DNA of 64,000 nt, taken from positions 32,511 through 96,510 of the forward strand of contig SZPG01000001.1 of assembly GCA_030263595.1 (NCBI GenBank), given 5' to 3'. This DNA is from Chloroflexi bacterium CFX6 (GTDB lineage: Bacteria > Chloroflexota > Anaerolineae > Anaerolineales > Villigracilaceae). The notes beneath the pieces are model-generated. The model was given only the letters and a program-made list of their open reading frames with translations. It was not told the origin of the DNA and ran no database searches. Every line of letters starts with the position of its first letter. Position 1 is the first letter of the stretch. Below, piece after piece: positions 16,435 through 24,748 of the stretch. Made by a program: the position numbers and the translations under genes.

Positions 16435-17545
16435 ATTTCTTCCTCTTCCCATTGTCCTCTTCCACGCGCGCGAAGATCATGCGTCCCGCCGCGGTTTGCA
16501 GGACCTTGGTCACGACCACTTCCTTGTATTCGCCGATGTAATCCTTGCCGTTCTCCACCACGACCATGGTGCCGTCGTCCATGTAGCCCACGCCCTGACC
16601 GTATTCCTTGCCTTCCTGGAAGATGTTGATGGTCATGCGCTCGCCGGGTAACACAACCGACTTGACCGCGTTCGCCAGTTCGTTGATGTTCAGGATCGTC
16701 ACGCCCTGTAATTCGGCGATGCGGTTCAGGTTGAAATCGTTGGTGAGGATCGGACATTTCAACTGCCGCGCCAGCACCACCAGTTTATCGTCCACTTCGC
16801 GCACGCCCTCCGCGTTGATGTCGCTGATGCGGACGAGGATGCTGGGGATCTTTTGCAGTTCGGCAAGCACCTCCATGCCGCGGCGTCCGCGTTGGCGGCG
16901 CAAGCCGTCGGGGGAGTCGGCAATATATTGGAGTTCGTTCAGCACAAAGCGGGGGATGAGAAGCGTGCCGGGCAGGAATCCCGTTTTGGCGATGTCGGCG
17001 ACGCGCCCGTCAATGATCACGCTCGTATCCAGTAAGATGGTGCGGTTGAGATTCGTCCACGAGGAGGAGGAGCCTCCCTCGCCCCCGCGTCCGCTCAATG
17101 CGCTCACCAGCCCCAACAGGTCGCCCTGCCGCATCACGAACAGCGAGACGCCGAGATACGCGAAAGCCGCCACGCCGACGAAAGGCAGGATTTCCCCAAA
17201 CGGAGAAGGGAGCAGGGAAAGCGGAAACGCCAGCAGGGCGGCGGTGAGCAGACCCACGATCAACCCGACCAGCCCCGCGAAAAGGGTCTCCGCCGAAAGA
17301 TGACCAAGCATCCTGCGGATGGCGCGCGCCGGGCGCGTCGTGAAATAAGGGATCAGGATGAACCCGGACAACCCTCCCAGCAGCGCAAAGACGGTCTGGT
17401 ATAGAAAGACCTCAGCCGTATCCGAGGAATGGAAGAAATCTGCAACTGCTTCCCCAAACGAAAACCCGGCGGCGCTGAAAACGAATAAACCTATGAAGCG
17501 GACGATAAATTCGACGATGCGAAAAGAATAACTGCTCTTGTTCAT
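16433..17545 (-). CDS. Membrane-anchored PIN-TRAM domain protein (YacL-like)
   Basis: 370 residues. Four hydrophobic spans occupy roughly residues 8-165; a PIN nuclease domain follows (LLDTSVIIDGRVADI, PRFVLNELQYIAD, VDDKLVVLARQL, LTNDFNLNRIAEL, carrying the acidic quartet), then a TRAM RNA-binding domain (GQGVGYMDDGTMVVVENGKDYIG). YacL-type proteins are thought to act on RNA at the membrane; direct activity is little studied. ATG 17545 is preceded by AAAAAGGAGTTATCC. Its final codons overlap the end of the repeat array at 16434. Confidence 0.9.
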   Translation of the reverse strand: MNKSSYSFRIVEFIVRFIGLFVFSAAGFSFGEAVADFFHSSDTAEVFLYQTVFALLGGLSGFILIPYFTTRPARAIRRMLGHLSAETLFAGLVGLIVGLLTAALLAFPLSLLPSPFGEILPFVGVAAFAYLGVSLFVMRQGDLLGLVSALSGRGGEGGSSSSWTNLNRTILLDTSVIIDGRVADIAKTGFLPGTLLIPRFVLNELQYIADSPDGLRRQRGRRGMEVLAELQKIPSILVRISDINAEGVREVDDKLVVLARQLKCPILTNDFNLNRIAELQGVTILNINELANAVKSVVLPGERMTINIFQEGKEYGQGVGYMDDGTMVVVENGKDYIGEYKEVVVTKVLQTAAGRMIFARVEEDNGKRKK

Positions 17546-17739
17546 GGATAACTCCTTTTTGTAACGTGCGAAATAAAGAATAATGTCCGTATGATAGCAT
17601 GTCTGAAAAGACTAGTCAATTGCTTATAAAATCCTCACATACTCTTGTTATAATCCCCGAAACCTCCCACCCTCAGAGATACGCCCGCTTCGATCCCCAT
17701 CCGGGGCTGGCGCGGGACGAAGGGACCGATTCCACGCCC

Positions 17740-18744
17740 ATGCCTTTTACCGACCTCCTCAACCGCCCCCTGCGCGACCTGCGCATCTCCGTCACCGACA
17801 GGTGCAACTTCCGCTGCGTGTATTGCATGCCGAAGGAGATCTTCGGCTCCGATTACCATTATCTCCCGCACGACCAGGTGTTGACCTTCGAAGAGATCGC
17901 GCGGCTGGCGCGTATGTTCGCCGCGCACGGCGTAAAAAAGATCCGCCTGACCGGCGGCGAACCGCTCGTCCGCAAGGACCTGCCGCTGCTGGTTTCCATG
18001 CTGTCGCAGATCCCGGACATTGACCTGACCATGACCACCAACGGGTCGCTCCTCCCGCGCTACGCGCAGGCGTTGAAGGATGCCGGCCTCAAGCGAATTT
18101 CGGTCAGTTTGGACTCGCTCGATAACGACGTGTTCAAAGCCATGAACGACGTGGACTTCCCCGTGGAAAAGGTTCTGGAGGGAATGGAAGCAGCCCAAAA
18201 GGTCGGGTTGGAGCCGATCAAGGTCAATATGGTGGTCAAGCGCGGGATGAACGAATCCAGCATCCTGCCGATGGCGCGCTTCTTCCGCGAAAAGGGATAC
18301 ATCCTGCGCTTCATCGAATACATGGACGTGGGTCACACGAACGGCTGGCGCATGGACGACGTGATCTCGGCGAAGGAGATCGTGGAGATCATCAACGCCG
18401 AGATGCCGCTCGAACCGCTCGACCCCAATTACAAGGGCGAGGTGGCGGAACGCTGGCGTTACAAGGACGGCAAAGGCGAGATCGGCGTCATCGCCTCCGT
18501 GACTCAGCCCTTCTGCCGCGACTGCAATCGCGCCAGGTTATCCGCCGAAGGGAAACTCTACACCTGCCTGTTCGCCATCAAGGGACACGACCTCAAGAGC
18601 CTGCTCAGAGGCGGCGCGACCGACGAGGAGGTTTCACAATTCATTGAGCGCGTCTGGGGCAGGCGCAGTGACCGCTATTCCGAACTCCGCTCGGAGAATA
18701 CGGTTGACCTTCCTAAAGTGGAAATGTCACATATCGGGGGATAG
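17740..18744 (+). CDS. moaA: GTP 3',8-cyclase (molybdenum cofactor biosynthesis)
   Basis: 334 residues. The radical-SAM cluster CNFRCVYC is at residues about 21-28, [10 protein letters not shown] follows, and the C-terminal second cluster is present ([20 protein letters not shown]). MoaA converts GTP to 3',8-cyclo-GTP in the first step of molybdopterin synthesis. ATG 17740 is chosen because [17 protein letters not shown] is the family start. A TATAAT at 17649 could start the message with a leader near 80 nt. No other moa gene is near. The downstream LysE gene begins one base after the stop. Confidence 0.94.
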   Translation: MPFTDLLNRPLRDLRISVTDRCNFRCVYCMPKEIFGSDYHYLPHDQVLTFEEIARLARMFAAHGVKKIRLTGGEPLVRKDLPLLVSMLSQIPDIDLTMTTNGSLLPRYAQALKDAGLKRISVSLDSLDNDVFKAMNDVDFPVEKVLEGMEAAQKVGLEPIKVNMVVKRGMNESSILPMARFFREKGYILRFIEYMDVGHTNGWRMDDVISAKEIVEIINAEMPLEPLDPNYKGEVAERWRYKDGKGEIGVIASVTQPFCRDCNRARLSAEGKLYTCLFAIKGHDLKSLLRGGATDEEVSQFIERVWGRRSDRYSELRSENTVDLPKVEMSHIGG

Positions 18745-18745
18745 G

Positions 18746-19378
18746 TTGATCGAACCCTCGCAACTTTATCTGTTCATGGGCGCCGCGCTGGTGCTGTTGC
18801 TGGTGCCGGGTCCGGCGGTGTTGTATATCACGGCGCGCAGCGCCAGCCAGGGACGCATGGCGGGGCTCGTTTCGGTATTTGCAATCGAAACCGCAAACTT
18901 TCTCCAGGCGGTCGCCGCGGCGCTGGGGCTTTCCGCCATCCTGTTATCGTCCGCGCTGGCGTTCGATGTGGTGAAGTATCTCGGCGCGGCGTATCTGGTC
19001 TATCTCGGTATTCGCAAGTTGACCTCTTCGGGGGGCAGGGTGGAGGACGAGACGCTGAAACGGGAAAGTCTCTCGCGCATTTACTGGCAGGGATTCGCCG
19101 TCAACATTCTCAACCCAAAGACCGCGTTGTTCTTCTTTGCCTTCCTGCCGCAGTTCGTTGACCCGGCAAAGGGGAACGTCGTCGGTCAAAATCTGTTACT
19201 GGGCGCGGTATTTGTCGGCATGGCAATCGTTACAGACAGTATGTACGCGTTACTGGCAAGTTCCATTGCGGGCAGGTTTTCGGGAAACCGCCGCTTTCAA
19301 AAGGGAGGACGTTATTTTGCGGGGCTGGTATATATCGGTTTGGGGATCACCACCGCGCTGACGGGGGCGAAGAAATAA
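18746..19378 (+). CDS. LysE/RhtB-family amino-acid exporter
   Basis: About 210 residues with six membrane spans. A TTG start at 18746 gives the family N-terminus IEPSQLYLFMGAALVLLLVPGPAVLYITARSASQGR; it lies one base after the moaA stop and GGGGGATAGG inside moaA serves as ribosome-binding site. The region QGFAVNILNPKTALFFFAFLPQFVD is typical. LysE-type carriers expel amino acids or related metabolites by proton exchange; the substrate is unknown. Confidence 0.85.
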   Translation: MIEPSQLYLFMGAALVLLLVPGPAVLYITARSASQGRMAGLVSVFAIETANFLQAVAAALGLSAILLSSALAFDVVKYLGAAYLVYLGIRKLTSSGGRVEDETLKRESLSRIYWQGFAVNILNPKTALFFFAFLPQFVDPAKGNVVGQNLLLGAVFVGMAIVTDSMYALLASSIAGRFSGNRRFQKGGRYFAGLVYIGLGITTALTGAKK

Positions 19379-19391
19379 CTTCCTTCTCTGC

Positions 19392-19397
19392 TATAAT
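19392..19397 (+). promoter_or_regulatory. Extended -10 box (leaderless) of the yqeY operon
   Basis: TGCTATAAT with TATAAT at 19392-19397, then exactly 7 nt before the ATG at 19405. No ribosome-binding site fits between. Confidence 0.6.
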
Positions 19398-19404
19398 CCT
19401 CTCC

Positions 19405-19851
19405 ATGAACCTCAAGACCCAACTCAACGACTCCATGAAGGACGCCATGAAGAGCGGCGACGAGGTACGCAAACGCACGGTGCGGATGGCGCTCGCCGCG
19501 GTCAAACAGGCGGAGGTGGATAAACGCATCGAACTCGACGACATGGCGGTGATCGGACTCATCCAAAAGGAGGTCAAAAACCGCCGCGAAGCCATCGAGG
19601 AGGCGAAGAAGGCGAACCGCGCCGACCTGATCGCCGACAACGAAGCCGAGATCAAAGTGCTGGAAGCCTTCCTGCCCAAAGCCATGCCCGAGGAGGAATT
19701 GCGCGGGATCGTCAGCGCCGCCATCGCGGAGACCGGCGCCGCCTCGCCCGCCGATATGGGCAAGGTGATGAAGGTCGTCATGGCAAAAGTCGCGGGCCGC
19801 GCCCCCAACGACAGGATCAGCGCGACCGTGCGGGAACTTCTTCAAAAATAG
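19405..19851 (+). CDS. GatB/YqeY-domain protein
   Basis: 148 residues matching the YqeY family over full length: MNLKTQLNDSMKDAMKSGDEVRKRTVRMALAAVKQAEVDKR, then IGLIQKEVKNRREAIEEAKK and FLPKAMPEEELRGIV. The fold is the tail domain of GatB, which binds tRNA in the amidotransferase; free YqeY proteins are presumed tRNA-related. The gene is first in a tight run with the HD protein (1 bp gap) and ybeY. Confidence 0.9.
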   Translation: MNLKTQLNDSMKDAMKSGDEVRKRTVRMALAAVKQAEVDKRIELDDMAVIGLIQKEVKNRREAIEEAKKANRADLIADNEAEIKVLEAFLPKAMPEEELRGIVSAAIAETGAASPADMGKVMKVVMAKVAGRAPNDRISATVRELLQK

Positions 19852-19852
19852 G

Positions 19853-21970
19853 ATGGCTATCGTACCCGCGCGTCGCCGCCAGACGCCGCCGCGCATCCGC
19901 GTGCTTCAGATCATATTGCTCATCCTCGTGAGCGTCATTTCCTACGGGGCATTGGTCCTGCCGTCCCTGACGGGACCCGCGGCGATCTCCCTGCAGGCGG
20001 GGGACGTTTCGCCCAGCGATTTCCAGGCGCCGCAAGACATCGAATACATCAGCGAAGTGAGGACGGAGGAGGCGCGCCTCGCGGCGGAAAACGCGGTCGC
20101 GCCCGTTTACGCCCCGCCCGATCCAGCCATCGCGCGCAAACAGATCGAACGCCTGCGCGCCGCGCTGCAATACATCACCCTCGTGCGCGGGGATGAGAAC
20201 GCCGCGCCCGAACAAAAAGCCTCCGACATCGCCTCCCTCAGCGACGTTACGCTCAAACCTCAAACCATCGAACAGATCCTCGCGCTGACCCCCGCGCGCT
20301 GGGATTCGATCCAGCAGGAGTCGTTGAACGTGCTGGAACAGGTCATGCGCCGCTCCATTCGGGACACCGAACTTGATTCCGTCCGAAGGACCCTTCCCTC
20401 GCTGGTCAGTCTCGCGCTCAACGAGGAACAATCCGCCATCGTCGTGGAACTGGTCTCGGCGTTCGTGACAGCCAACAGCGTGTATTCCGCCGATTTGACG
20501 GAATCAGCCCGTCAGTCCGCGCGTGACGCGGTGGAGCCGGTCGTCCAGAGATACAAGGCGGGCGAGATCATCGTCCTGCGCGGGCAGATCATCCGCCCCG
20601 CGCAACTGGAGGCGCTGCAAAAACTGGGTTTGATCGGACGGACCAGTCCCTGGCAGGAATACGCCGGCGCGGGCGCGCTGGTGTTGATGCTGACGGCTTT
20701 GAGCGGGTTGTATTTTTCGCGGCGGCGGTTGAACTTCCTGTTCGACGCGCGCAGCCTGGTGATCGTCGCGCTGGTCTTTCTCGTGTTCGTGATGGGCGCG
20801 CGCGTCATCATCCCCGATCGCACCGTATTGCCGTATGCCTACCCGTTGTCCGCCGCCGGTTTGTTGATCGCGACGCTGTTCGGGCTGGAGGCGGGGATCA
20901 TCTTTTCGATCCTGATCTCCCTGCTCGTCCCTTATGGAATGCCCAACGCGTTCGACCTGACGCCCTACTTTTTGCTTTCATCGCTGGCGGGCGTGCTCGT
21001 CCTGGGGTCGGCGCGGCGCGTGTGGACGTTCTTCCGCGCCGGCATGGGGGTCGCCGTCGCGGGGATCGTCGTGCTGGCGGCGTTCCGCCTGCCCTTCACT
21101 TCGATGGACGGCGTCGCCATGCTCCAACTCACGGGCGCGGCGATCTTCAGCGGGCTGGCTTCCTCGAGCATCGCGTTGTTGCTGCAATATTTCCTCGCGC
21201 AAACGCTTGGTCTCACCACTGCGCTGCAACTCATCGAGATCTCGCGCCCCGATTTTCCGTTATTGCAATTCTTTTTACGCAACGCGCCGGGCACCTACCA
21301 GCACAGTTTACAGGTGGCGAACCTTGCCGAACAAGCCGCGGAGTTGATCGGCGCGGACGCCCTGCTCACGCGCGTCGGCGCGTTGTTCCACGACGTGGGC
21401 AAGGCGCTCAACCCTTCCTTCTTCATCGAGAACCAGGCGGCGGAGGGGATCAACCCGCACGACGATCTCGACCCTGAAGAAAGCGCGGCGGTCATCATCG
21501 CGCACGTGCCAGATGGGGTAACGCTGGCGCACAAACACCGCCTGCCGCGCCGCATTGACGATTTCATCCTCGAACATCACGGCACCATGGTCACGCGTTA
21601 CCAGCACAACCTGGCTGTGCAAGCCGCGGGCGGCGACGCCTCCAAAGTGGACATCGAAAAGTTCCGTTACCCGGGTCCGCGCCCGCGCTCGCGCGAAACG
21701 GCTCTGCTCATGCTTGCCGATGGCGTCGAGGCGCGCTCGCGCGCTGAACGCCCACAGGATGAGGAGGCGATTCGCAAACTCGTGCGCTCCACGATAGAAG
21801 CCGCGCAGAAACAGGGTCAACTGGACGATACCCAATTGACCCTCAAGGATCTCGGCATCATCACCGAGGCGTTCGTCACGATCCTGAAAGGCACGCATCA
21901 CCCGCGCATCGCCTACCCCAAGGAGGTGACAGCCGGTGAGGATGTCGTGACGGCGCCGCGCAAGACATGA
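19853..21970 (+). CDS. 7TM-HD phosphohydrolase (PgpH-type, likely c-di-AMP phosphodiesterase)
   Basis: 705 residues. After one N-terminal span (about 18-40) comes an extracellular 7TMR-HDED domain (about 40-265), then a block of membrane helices (about 270-460) and a cytoplasmic HD domain: HSLQVANLAEQAAELIGAD, GALFHDVGKALNP, HIIAHVPDG-like (VIIAHVPDGVTLA), HHGTMVTRYQ, MLADGVEARSRAE. Listeria PgpH with this architecture breaks c-di-AMP. Gene order HD protein-ybeY-dgkA is the conserved one across many bacteria. The stop overlaps the ybeY start by 4 bp. Confidence 0.92.
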   Translation: MAIVPARRRQTPPRIRVLQIILLILVSVISYGALVLPSLTGPAAISLQAGDVSPSDFQAPQDIEYISEVRTEEARLAAENAVAPVYAPPDPAIARKQIERLRAALQYITLVRGDENAAPEQKASDIASLSDVTLKPQTIEQILALTPARWDSIQQESLNVLEQVMRRSIRDTELDSVRRTLPSLVSLALNEEQSAIVVELVSAFVTANSVYSADLTESARQSARDAVEPVVQRYKAGEIIVLRGQIIRPAQLEALQKLGLIGRTSPWQEYAGAGALVLMLTALSGLYFSRRRLNFLFDARSLVIVALVFLVFVMGARVIIPDRTVLPYAYPLSAAGLLIATLFGLEAGIIFSILISLLVPYGMPNAFDLTPYFLLSSLAGVLVLGSARRVWTFFRAGMGVAVAGIVVLAAFRLPFTSMDGVAMLQLTGAAIFSGLASSSIALLLQYFLAQTLGLTTALQLIEISRPDFPLLQFFLRNAPGTYQHSLQVANLAEQAAELIGADALLTRVGALFHDVGKALNPSFFIENQAAEGINPHDDLDPEESAAVIIAHVPDGVTLAHKHRLPRRIDDFILEHHGTMVTRYQHNLAVQAAGGDASKVDIEKFRYPGPRPRSRETALLMLADGVEARSRAERPQDEEAIRKLVRSTIEAAQKQGQLDDTQLTLKDLGIITEAFVTILKGTHHPRIAYPKEVTAGEDVVTAPRKT

Positions 21971-22428
21971 TCCACATCGAATCGAAAACGCCGTTTCCCA
22001 GGGAACTTCTCGAACGCGCCGCGAGAGCCGCGCTCGAACATCAATCCAAATCTTTGGCTTCGGATCTGACCATCGTATTGACCGACGACGCGAAGATCCG
22101 CGAACTGAATCGGGAGTACCTGGGAATCGACGCGCCGACCGACGTGCTTTCGTTCCCCGCCTCCGAAACGGACGGGTCGGAATTCGACCCGGAAACCGGC
22201 GTGCATTACCTCGGCGATATCCTCATTTCGATCCCTTACGCCGCAAAAAGCGCAAAGCAGGCTGGTCATCCGCTCGAGGCGGAAGCGCAGTTGCTCGTTG
22301 TGCATGGCGTCCTGCACCTGCTCGGTCACGACCACGCCAAACCAAAGGAAAAAACGAAGATGTGGAAGGCGCAGGCGGAGATCCTGGAATCGCTTGGGCT
22401 GGGCGATATAAAGATCCGCGAGGAATGA
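21967..22428 (+). CDS. ybeY: Endoribonuclease YbeY (rRNA maturation)
   Basis: 153 residues with the zinc site H-X3-H-X5-H as HGVLHLLGHDH near residues 116-126 and the conserved substrate loop LNREYLGIDAPTDVLSFP. YbeY works in 16S rRNA 3' end processing and ribosome quality control. ATG overlaps the HD gene stop (ATGA), indicating coupled translation. Confidence 0.95.
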   Translation: MIHIESKTPFPRELLERAARAALEHQSKSLASDLTIVLTDDAKIRELNREYLGIDAPTDVLSFPASETDGSEFDPETGVHYLGDILISIPYAAKSAKQAGHPLEAEAQLLVVHGVLHLLGHDHAKPKEKTKMWKAQAEILESLGLGDIKIREE

Positions 22429-22439
22429 ATACGCGCGGT

Positions 22440-22484
22440 ACGAAATACGGAGCGAGTGGTGCGTGTTGCGTGCTGCGTAATTTG
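22440..22484. repeat. Degenerate word repeat GTGCGTGTTGCGTGCTGCG
   Basis: Seven-base-like words GTGCGTG, TTGCGTG, CTGCGTA between ybeY and dgkA. The reverse complement of the same family is at 39669-39701 (ACGCACCACGCAACAC...CGCAGCAC). Confidence 0.6.
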
Positions 22485-22489
22485 TAAAT

Positions 22490-22885
22490 ATGACGCTCAA
22501 AGAATTCATCTACTCCCGCATCGCCGCGTTCGGTCATGCCTTTCGCGGCTGGTGGTATGTCCTCCAGACCCAGCACAACGCGTGGATCCATGCCGTCGCC
22601 GCCGTCGTTGTATTCGTTGCCGCGTTGTGGCTGGGGTTGCCCGCGCGTGATTGGGCGGTGCTGATCCTGACCGTTACGATGGTCTTCGCGGCGGAATTCG
22701 TCAATACCGCCATCGAAGCGGTCGTGGATTTGGCAAGCCCGGTGCATCATCCGCTGGCGAAGGTTGGCAAGGACGTGGGCGCGGCGGCGGTGCTGATCGC
22801 GGCGCTGGCAGCGGTGTTGATCGGTTTGTTGATCCTCGGTCCGCCTTTGTGGGCGCGGCTTTCGTCACTGATCACCGTTCACTGA
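22490..22885 (+). CDS. dgkA: Diacylglycerol/undecaprenol kinase family protein
   Basis: 131 residues, three membrane helices and the signature AAEFVNTAIEAVVDLA that carries the catalytic Glu and Asn. In Gram-positive-like lineages this family phosphorylates undecaprenol. The last seven residues (SSLITVH) and the stop codon are encoded by the first units of the heptamer array at 22867, so the C-terminus is repeat-derived. Typical members end shortly after the third helix, which fits an added tail. Confidence 0.9.
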   Translation: MTLKEFIYSRIAAFGHAFRGWWYVLQTQHNAWIHAVAAVVVFVAALWLGLPARDWAVLILTVTMVFAAEFVNTAIEAVVDLASPVHHPLAKVGKDVGAAAVLIAALAAVLIGLLILGPPLWARLSSLITVH

Positions 22886-22964
22886 TCACTGATTACTGTT
22901 CACTGATCACTGATCACTGATCACTGGTCACTGATTACTGTTCACTGGTCACTGATCACTGGTC
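22867..22964. repeat. Heptamer array of 14 units, consensus ACTGRTC
   Basis: Fourteen consecutive 7-bp units (ACTGATC, ACCGTTC, ACTGATT, ACTGTTC, ACTGGTC) without a frame slip, from the dgkA 3' end into the intergenic gap. Confidence 0.92.
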
Positions 22965-22976
22965 ATTGAGCGTTGG

Positions 22977-23030
22977 AAATTAGAGAATTAGAGAATTGGA
23001 GAATTAGAGAATTGGAGAATGGAGAATTTC
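22977..23030. repeat. Octamer array GAGAATTA/GAGAATTG
   Basis: Six to seven units of GAGAATTR. The last GGAG of the array sits 8 nt before the ATG at 23031 and acts as its ribosome-binding site. The reverse complement of the same words is found inside the ABC-F coding region (41504-41540). Confidence 0.88.
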
Positions 23031-23885
23031 ATGGCGCTATCTTTTCAATTCGGAACGGTCGGTTCACCCATCGGAACGCCAAAGAAACCGGGCGGATCGG
23101 TGGGAGCCATCGAGTTCAGCAAATCCATCGGGTTGACCGCGTTGGAGTTGGGTTGGGTGCAATCCGTCCGCGTGACGGAGGCGACGTGCGCGGCGATCAA
23201 GGCAAAGGCGGCGGAGCAGGAGGTCTCGTTGAGCGTCCACGCGCCGTATTTCATCAATTTGAACGCGGACGAGGAGGAGTGGCCCAAATCGCGTAAACGT
23301 CTTATGGACGCGGCGCATTACGGCAATCTCGCCGGCGCGACGGACGTCATCTTCCATCCCGGTTCGTATTTCCTACGTCCGCCTGCGGAGGTATTGAAGG
23401 TTGCCATCCCGCGCTTGAAGGGTTGCGTGAGGGAATTACGCAAGGCGAAAAACCCGGTCATCCTGCGCCCGGAGACGATGGGCAAGTCCGCGATGCTGGG
23501 TTCGCTGGAGGATACGCTGGAGATGAGCAAAGCCATCGAGGGCGTCCAGCCGTGCCTCGATTTCGCGCACCTGCACGCGCGTCCCGGCGATGGGACGATG
23601 AATTCGGTCAGGGAGTGGACGAGGCTGCTCGAAGCGTATCAGGCGTCGTTGGGAAGGGAGGCGTTGAAGAGTCTGCACATCCATCTTTCGGGAATCGAGT
23701 ACGGTCCCAAGGGCGAGAAGAATCACCTGGCGTTGAAGGAATCCGATTTGAAGTTGAACGCGTTGTTCGAAGCGTTGAGGGATTACGGCTGCGCGGGGCG
23801 CATCCTGTGCGAAAGCCCGATCATGGAGGAGGACGCGCTGTTCCTGAAGGAGGCGTGGAGGAAGGCGAGCGGGGCAAGGAAATAA
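23031..23885 (+). CDS. Endonuclease IV-like TIM-barrel protein
   Basis: 284 residues. The sequence resembles AP endonuclease 2-family barrels: SLSVHAPYFINLNADEEEW, GATDVIFHPGSYF, ILRPETMGKSAMLGSLEDTLEM, PCLDFAHLHARPGDG, LHIHLSGIEYGPKGEKNH, ILCESPIMEEDALFLKE. The His, Glu and Asp metal ligands of endonuclease IV have plausible counterparts (HAP, HPG, PETMG, DFAH, HLS, CESP). Such proteins nick DNA at abasic sites, although archaeal and chloroflexal versions are mostly untested. ATG 23031 is preferred over 23019 because the repeat-borne GGAG is correctly spaced. Confidence 0.82.
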   Translation: MALSFQFGTVGSPIGTPKKPGGSVGAIEFSKSIGLTALELGWVQSVRVTEATCAAIKAKAAEQEVSLSVHAPYFINLNADEEEWPKSRKRLMDAAHYGNLAGATDVIFHPGSYFLRPPAEVLKVAIPRLKGCVRELRKAKNPVILRPETMGKSAMLGSLEDTLEMSKAIEGVQPCLDFAHLHARPGDGTMNSVREWTRLLEAYQASLGREALKSLHIHLSGIEYGPKGEKNHLALKESDLKLNALFEALRDYGCAGRILCESPIMEEDALFLKEAWRKASGARK

Positions 23886-23886
23886 C

Positions 23887-24279
23887 TCACTTTTCAACCG
23901 CCAGCCTGAGCGCGCAAAGCGCCAATGTCAACGTGATGGGGGCAAGGATGAAGTTCTCGGCGGAAACGCCCGAGGCAAGATTGCCCAATGTGTTCAACAA
24001 CAGAAATGCGAAAACGATCCAGACAAGGATATGCACTGCCCCGGCGAATTTGCCCGCTTTGACATATCCCGTTTTTGCGGCAATGATCCAGACAAAGAAC
24101 AGGGTCACAACAATGGCAATGATCTCCAGAGCGACAAGATTGTCTGCATTGGCTTGTCCGCCCCAGATCATATCGGCAGGGAGGATTTTCAAAAGCACGA
24201 GAATATGAAAGACCAGCAATGATCCCAGGGAGGCAAGGAGGATATTGCCCGCGAGTTTGGCGGTGATGAGTTTTTTCAT
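23887..24279 (-). CDS. Small four-span membrane protein, unknown
   Basis: 130 residues with four hydrophobic helices (about 10-30, 45-65, 75-98, 105-125) and few charged residues. No motif is recognised. It converges on the endonuclease IV-like gene with a 1-bp gap. A TATAAT lies at 24309-24314 on the minus strand, giving a leader of roughly 22 nt. Confidence 0.7.
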   Translation of the reverse strand: MKKLITAKLAGNILLASLGSLLVFHILVLLKILPADMIWGGQANADNLVALEIIAIVVTLFFVWIIAAKTGYVKAGKFAGAVHILVWIVFAFLLLNTLGNLASGVSAENFILAPITLTLALCALRLAVEK

Positions 24280-24316
24280 GGAACGATTCCGAGGATGGGG
24301 TTTTGTTGATTATAAC

Positions 24317-24355
24317 GCCGGAAAGCCGCGTCCCAAATTGACGCGGCTTTCCGGC
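24317..24355. other. Perfect 16-bp inverted repeat between divergent promoters
   Basis: GCCGGAAAGCCGCGTC (24317-24332) and its exact complement (24340-24355) flank a 7-nt loop. It lies directly upstream of the -10 of the 24279 gene and before the tRNA promoter, so it is not behind any gene. A cruciform or protein site is possible. Confidence 0.7.
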
Positions 24356-24391
24356 ACAGGCTGCATAAATAAAGCATCGTTTCCTTTGAGG

Positions 24392-24397
24392 TATAAT
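24392..24397 (+). promoter_or_regulatory. -10 box of tRNA-Arg
   Basis: TATAAT ten bases before the tRNA 5' end. Confidence 0.55.
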
Positions 24398-24406
24398 CTT
24401 CATCGC

Positions 24407-24478
24407 GCCCCGGTAGTTCAATGGACAGAACAAGGCACTCCTAAGGCTTAGATGTAGGTTCGATTCCTACCCGGGGCA
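24407..24478 (+). tRNA. tRNA-Arg (anticodon CCU)
   Basis: Acceptor stem GCCCCGG/CCGGGGC is perfect, with discriminator A. D stem GTTC/GAAC; anticodon loop CTCCTAA with U33 and anticodon CCT, reading AGG; T arm GTAGG-TTCGATT-CCTAC. The anticodon stem has one A-G mismatch next to the loop (position 31-39). CCA is not encoded. A short TATACG...CGTATA hairpin follows at 24481. Confidence 0.93.
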
Positions 24479-24531
24479 TATATACGGGGGCGTATATGTC
24501 AGGTTTCTAATAAATCTTTCAGGCAAAACTC

Positions 24532-24560
24532 TTGTATTTTCCGGGAGGTTGTAGTAATAT
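24532..24560 (+). promoter_or_regulatory. Promoter of the candidate small RNA
   Basis: TTGTAT (24532-24537), 17-bp spacer, TAATAT (24555-24560). Start expected near 24567. Confidence 0.45.
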
Positions 24561-24566
24561 ACAGCC

Positions 24567-24680
24567 GATGACTGCTAGGGTGCCCCCCTCACTCTGGCAG
24601 TTATCATTTAACGAACCGACCTCGATGGGACCTGTCGCACAAAATCGCGCGGCGCAGGTCAAATCCATCGAGGTTTTGTT
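24567..24680 (+). ncRNA. Candidate small RNA with two hairpins, the second a terminator
   Basis: Downstream of a 17-bp-spaced promoter are a 12-bp hairpin (24571-24582 with 24590-24601, loop CCCCCCT) and a longer two-step hairpin (ACCTCGATGG 24619-24628 with 24665-24674; inner GACCTG with CAGGTC) followed by TTTTGTTTTG. The next gene has its own -10 after the terminator, so this would be a free RNA of about 110 nt rather than a leader. No known RNA family was recognised. Confidence 0.5.
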
Positions 24681-24735
24681 TTGCGCGCTCCGCAAAAAAA
24701 ACGTTACCGAACCGAAATCCTTCGAACTCTCCTGC

Positions 24736-24741
24736 TATAAT
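24736..24741 (+). promoter_or_regulatory. Extended -10 box (leaderless) of the 24749 gene
   Basis: TGCTATAAT, then 7 nt to the ATG; same arrangement as yqeY. Confidence 0.6.
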
Positions 24742-24748
24742 CCCGTTC

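Noticed and set aside
24407..24478. tRNA-Arg as the attachment site of an island
   Set aside because: No second copy of the tRNA 3' end, integrase or phage gene was seen in the window.
24567..24680. T-box leader (AGGGTG near 24577 after a tRNA gene)
   Set aside because: The T-box core is not complete, the downstream gene is not tRNA-related, and that gene has its own promoter after the terminator.
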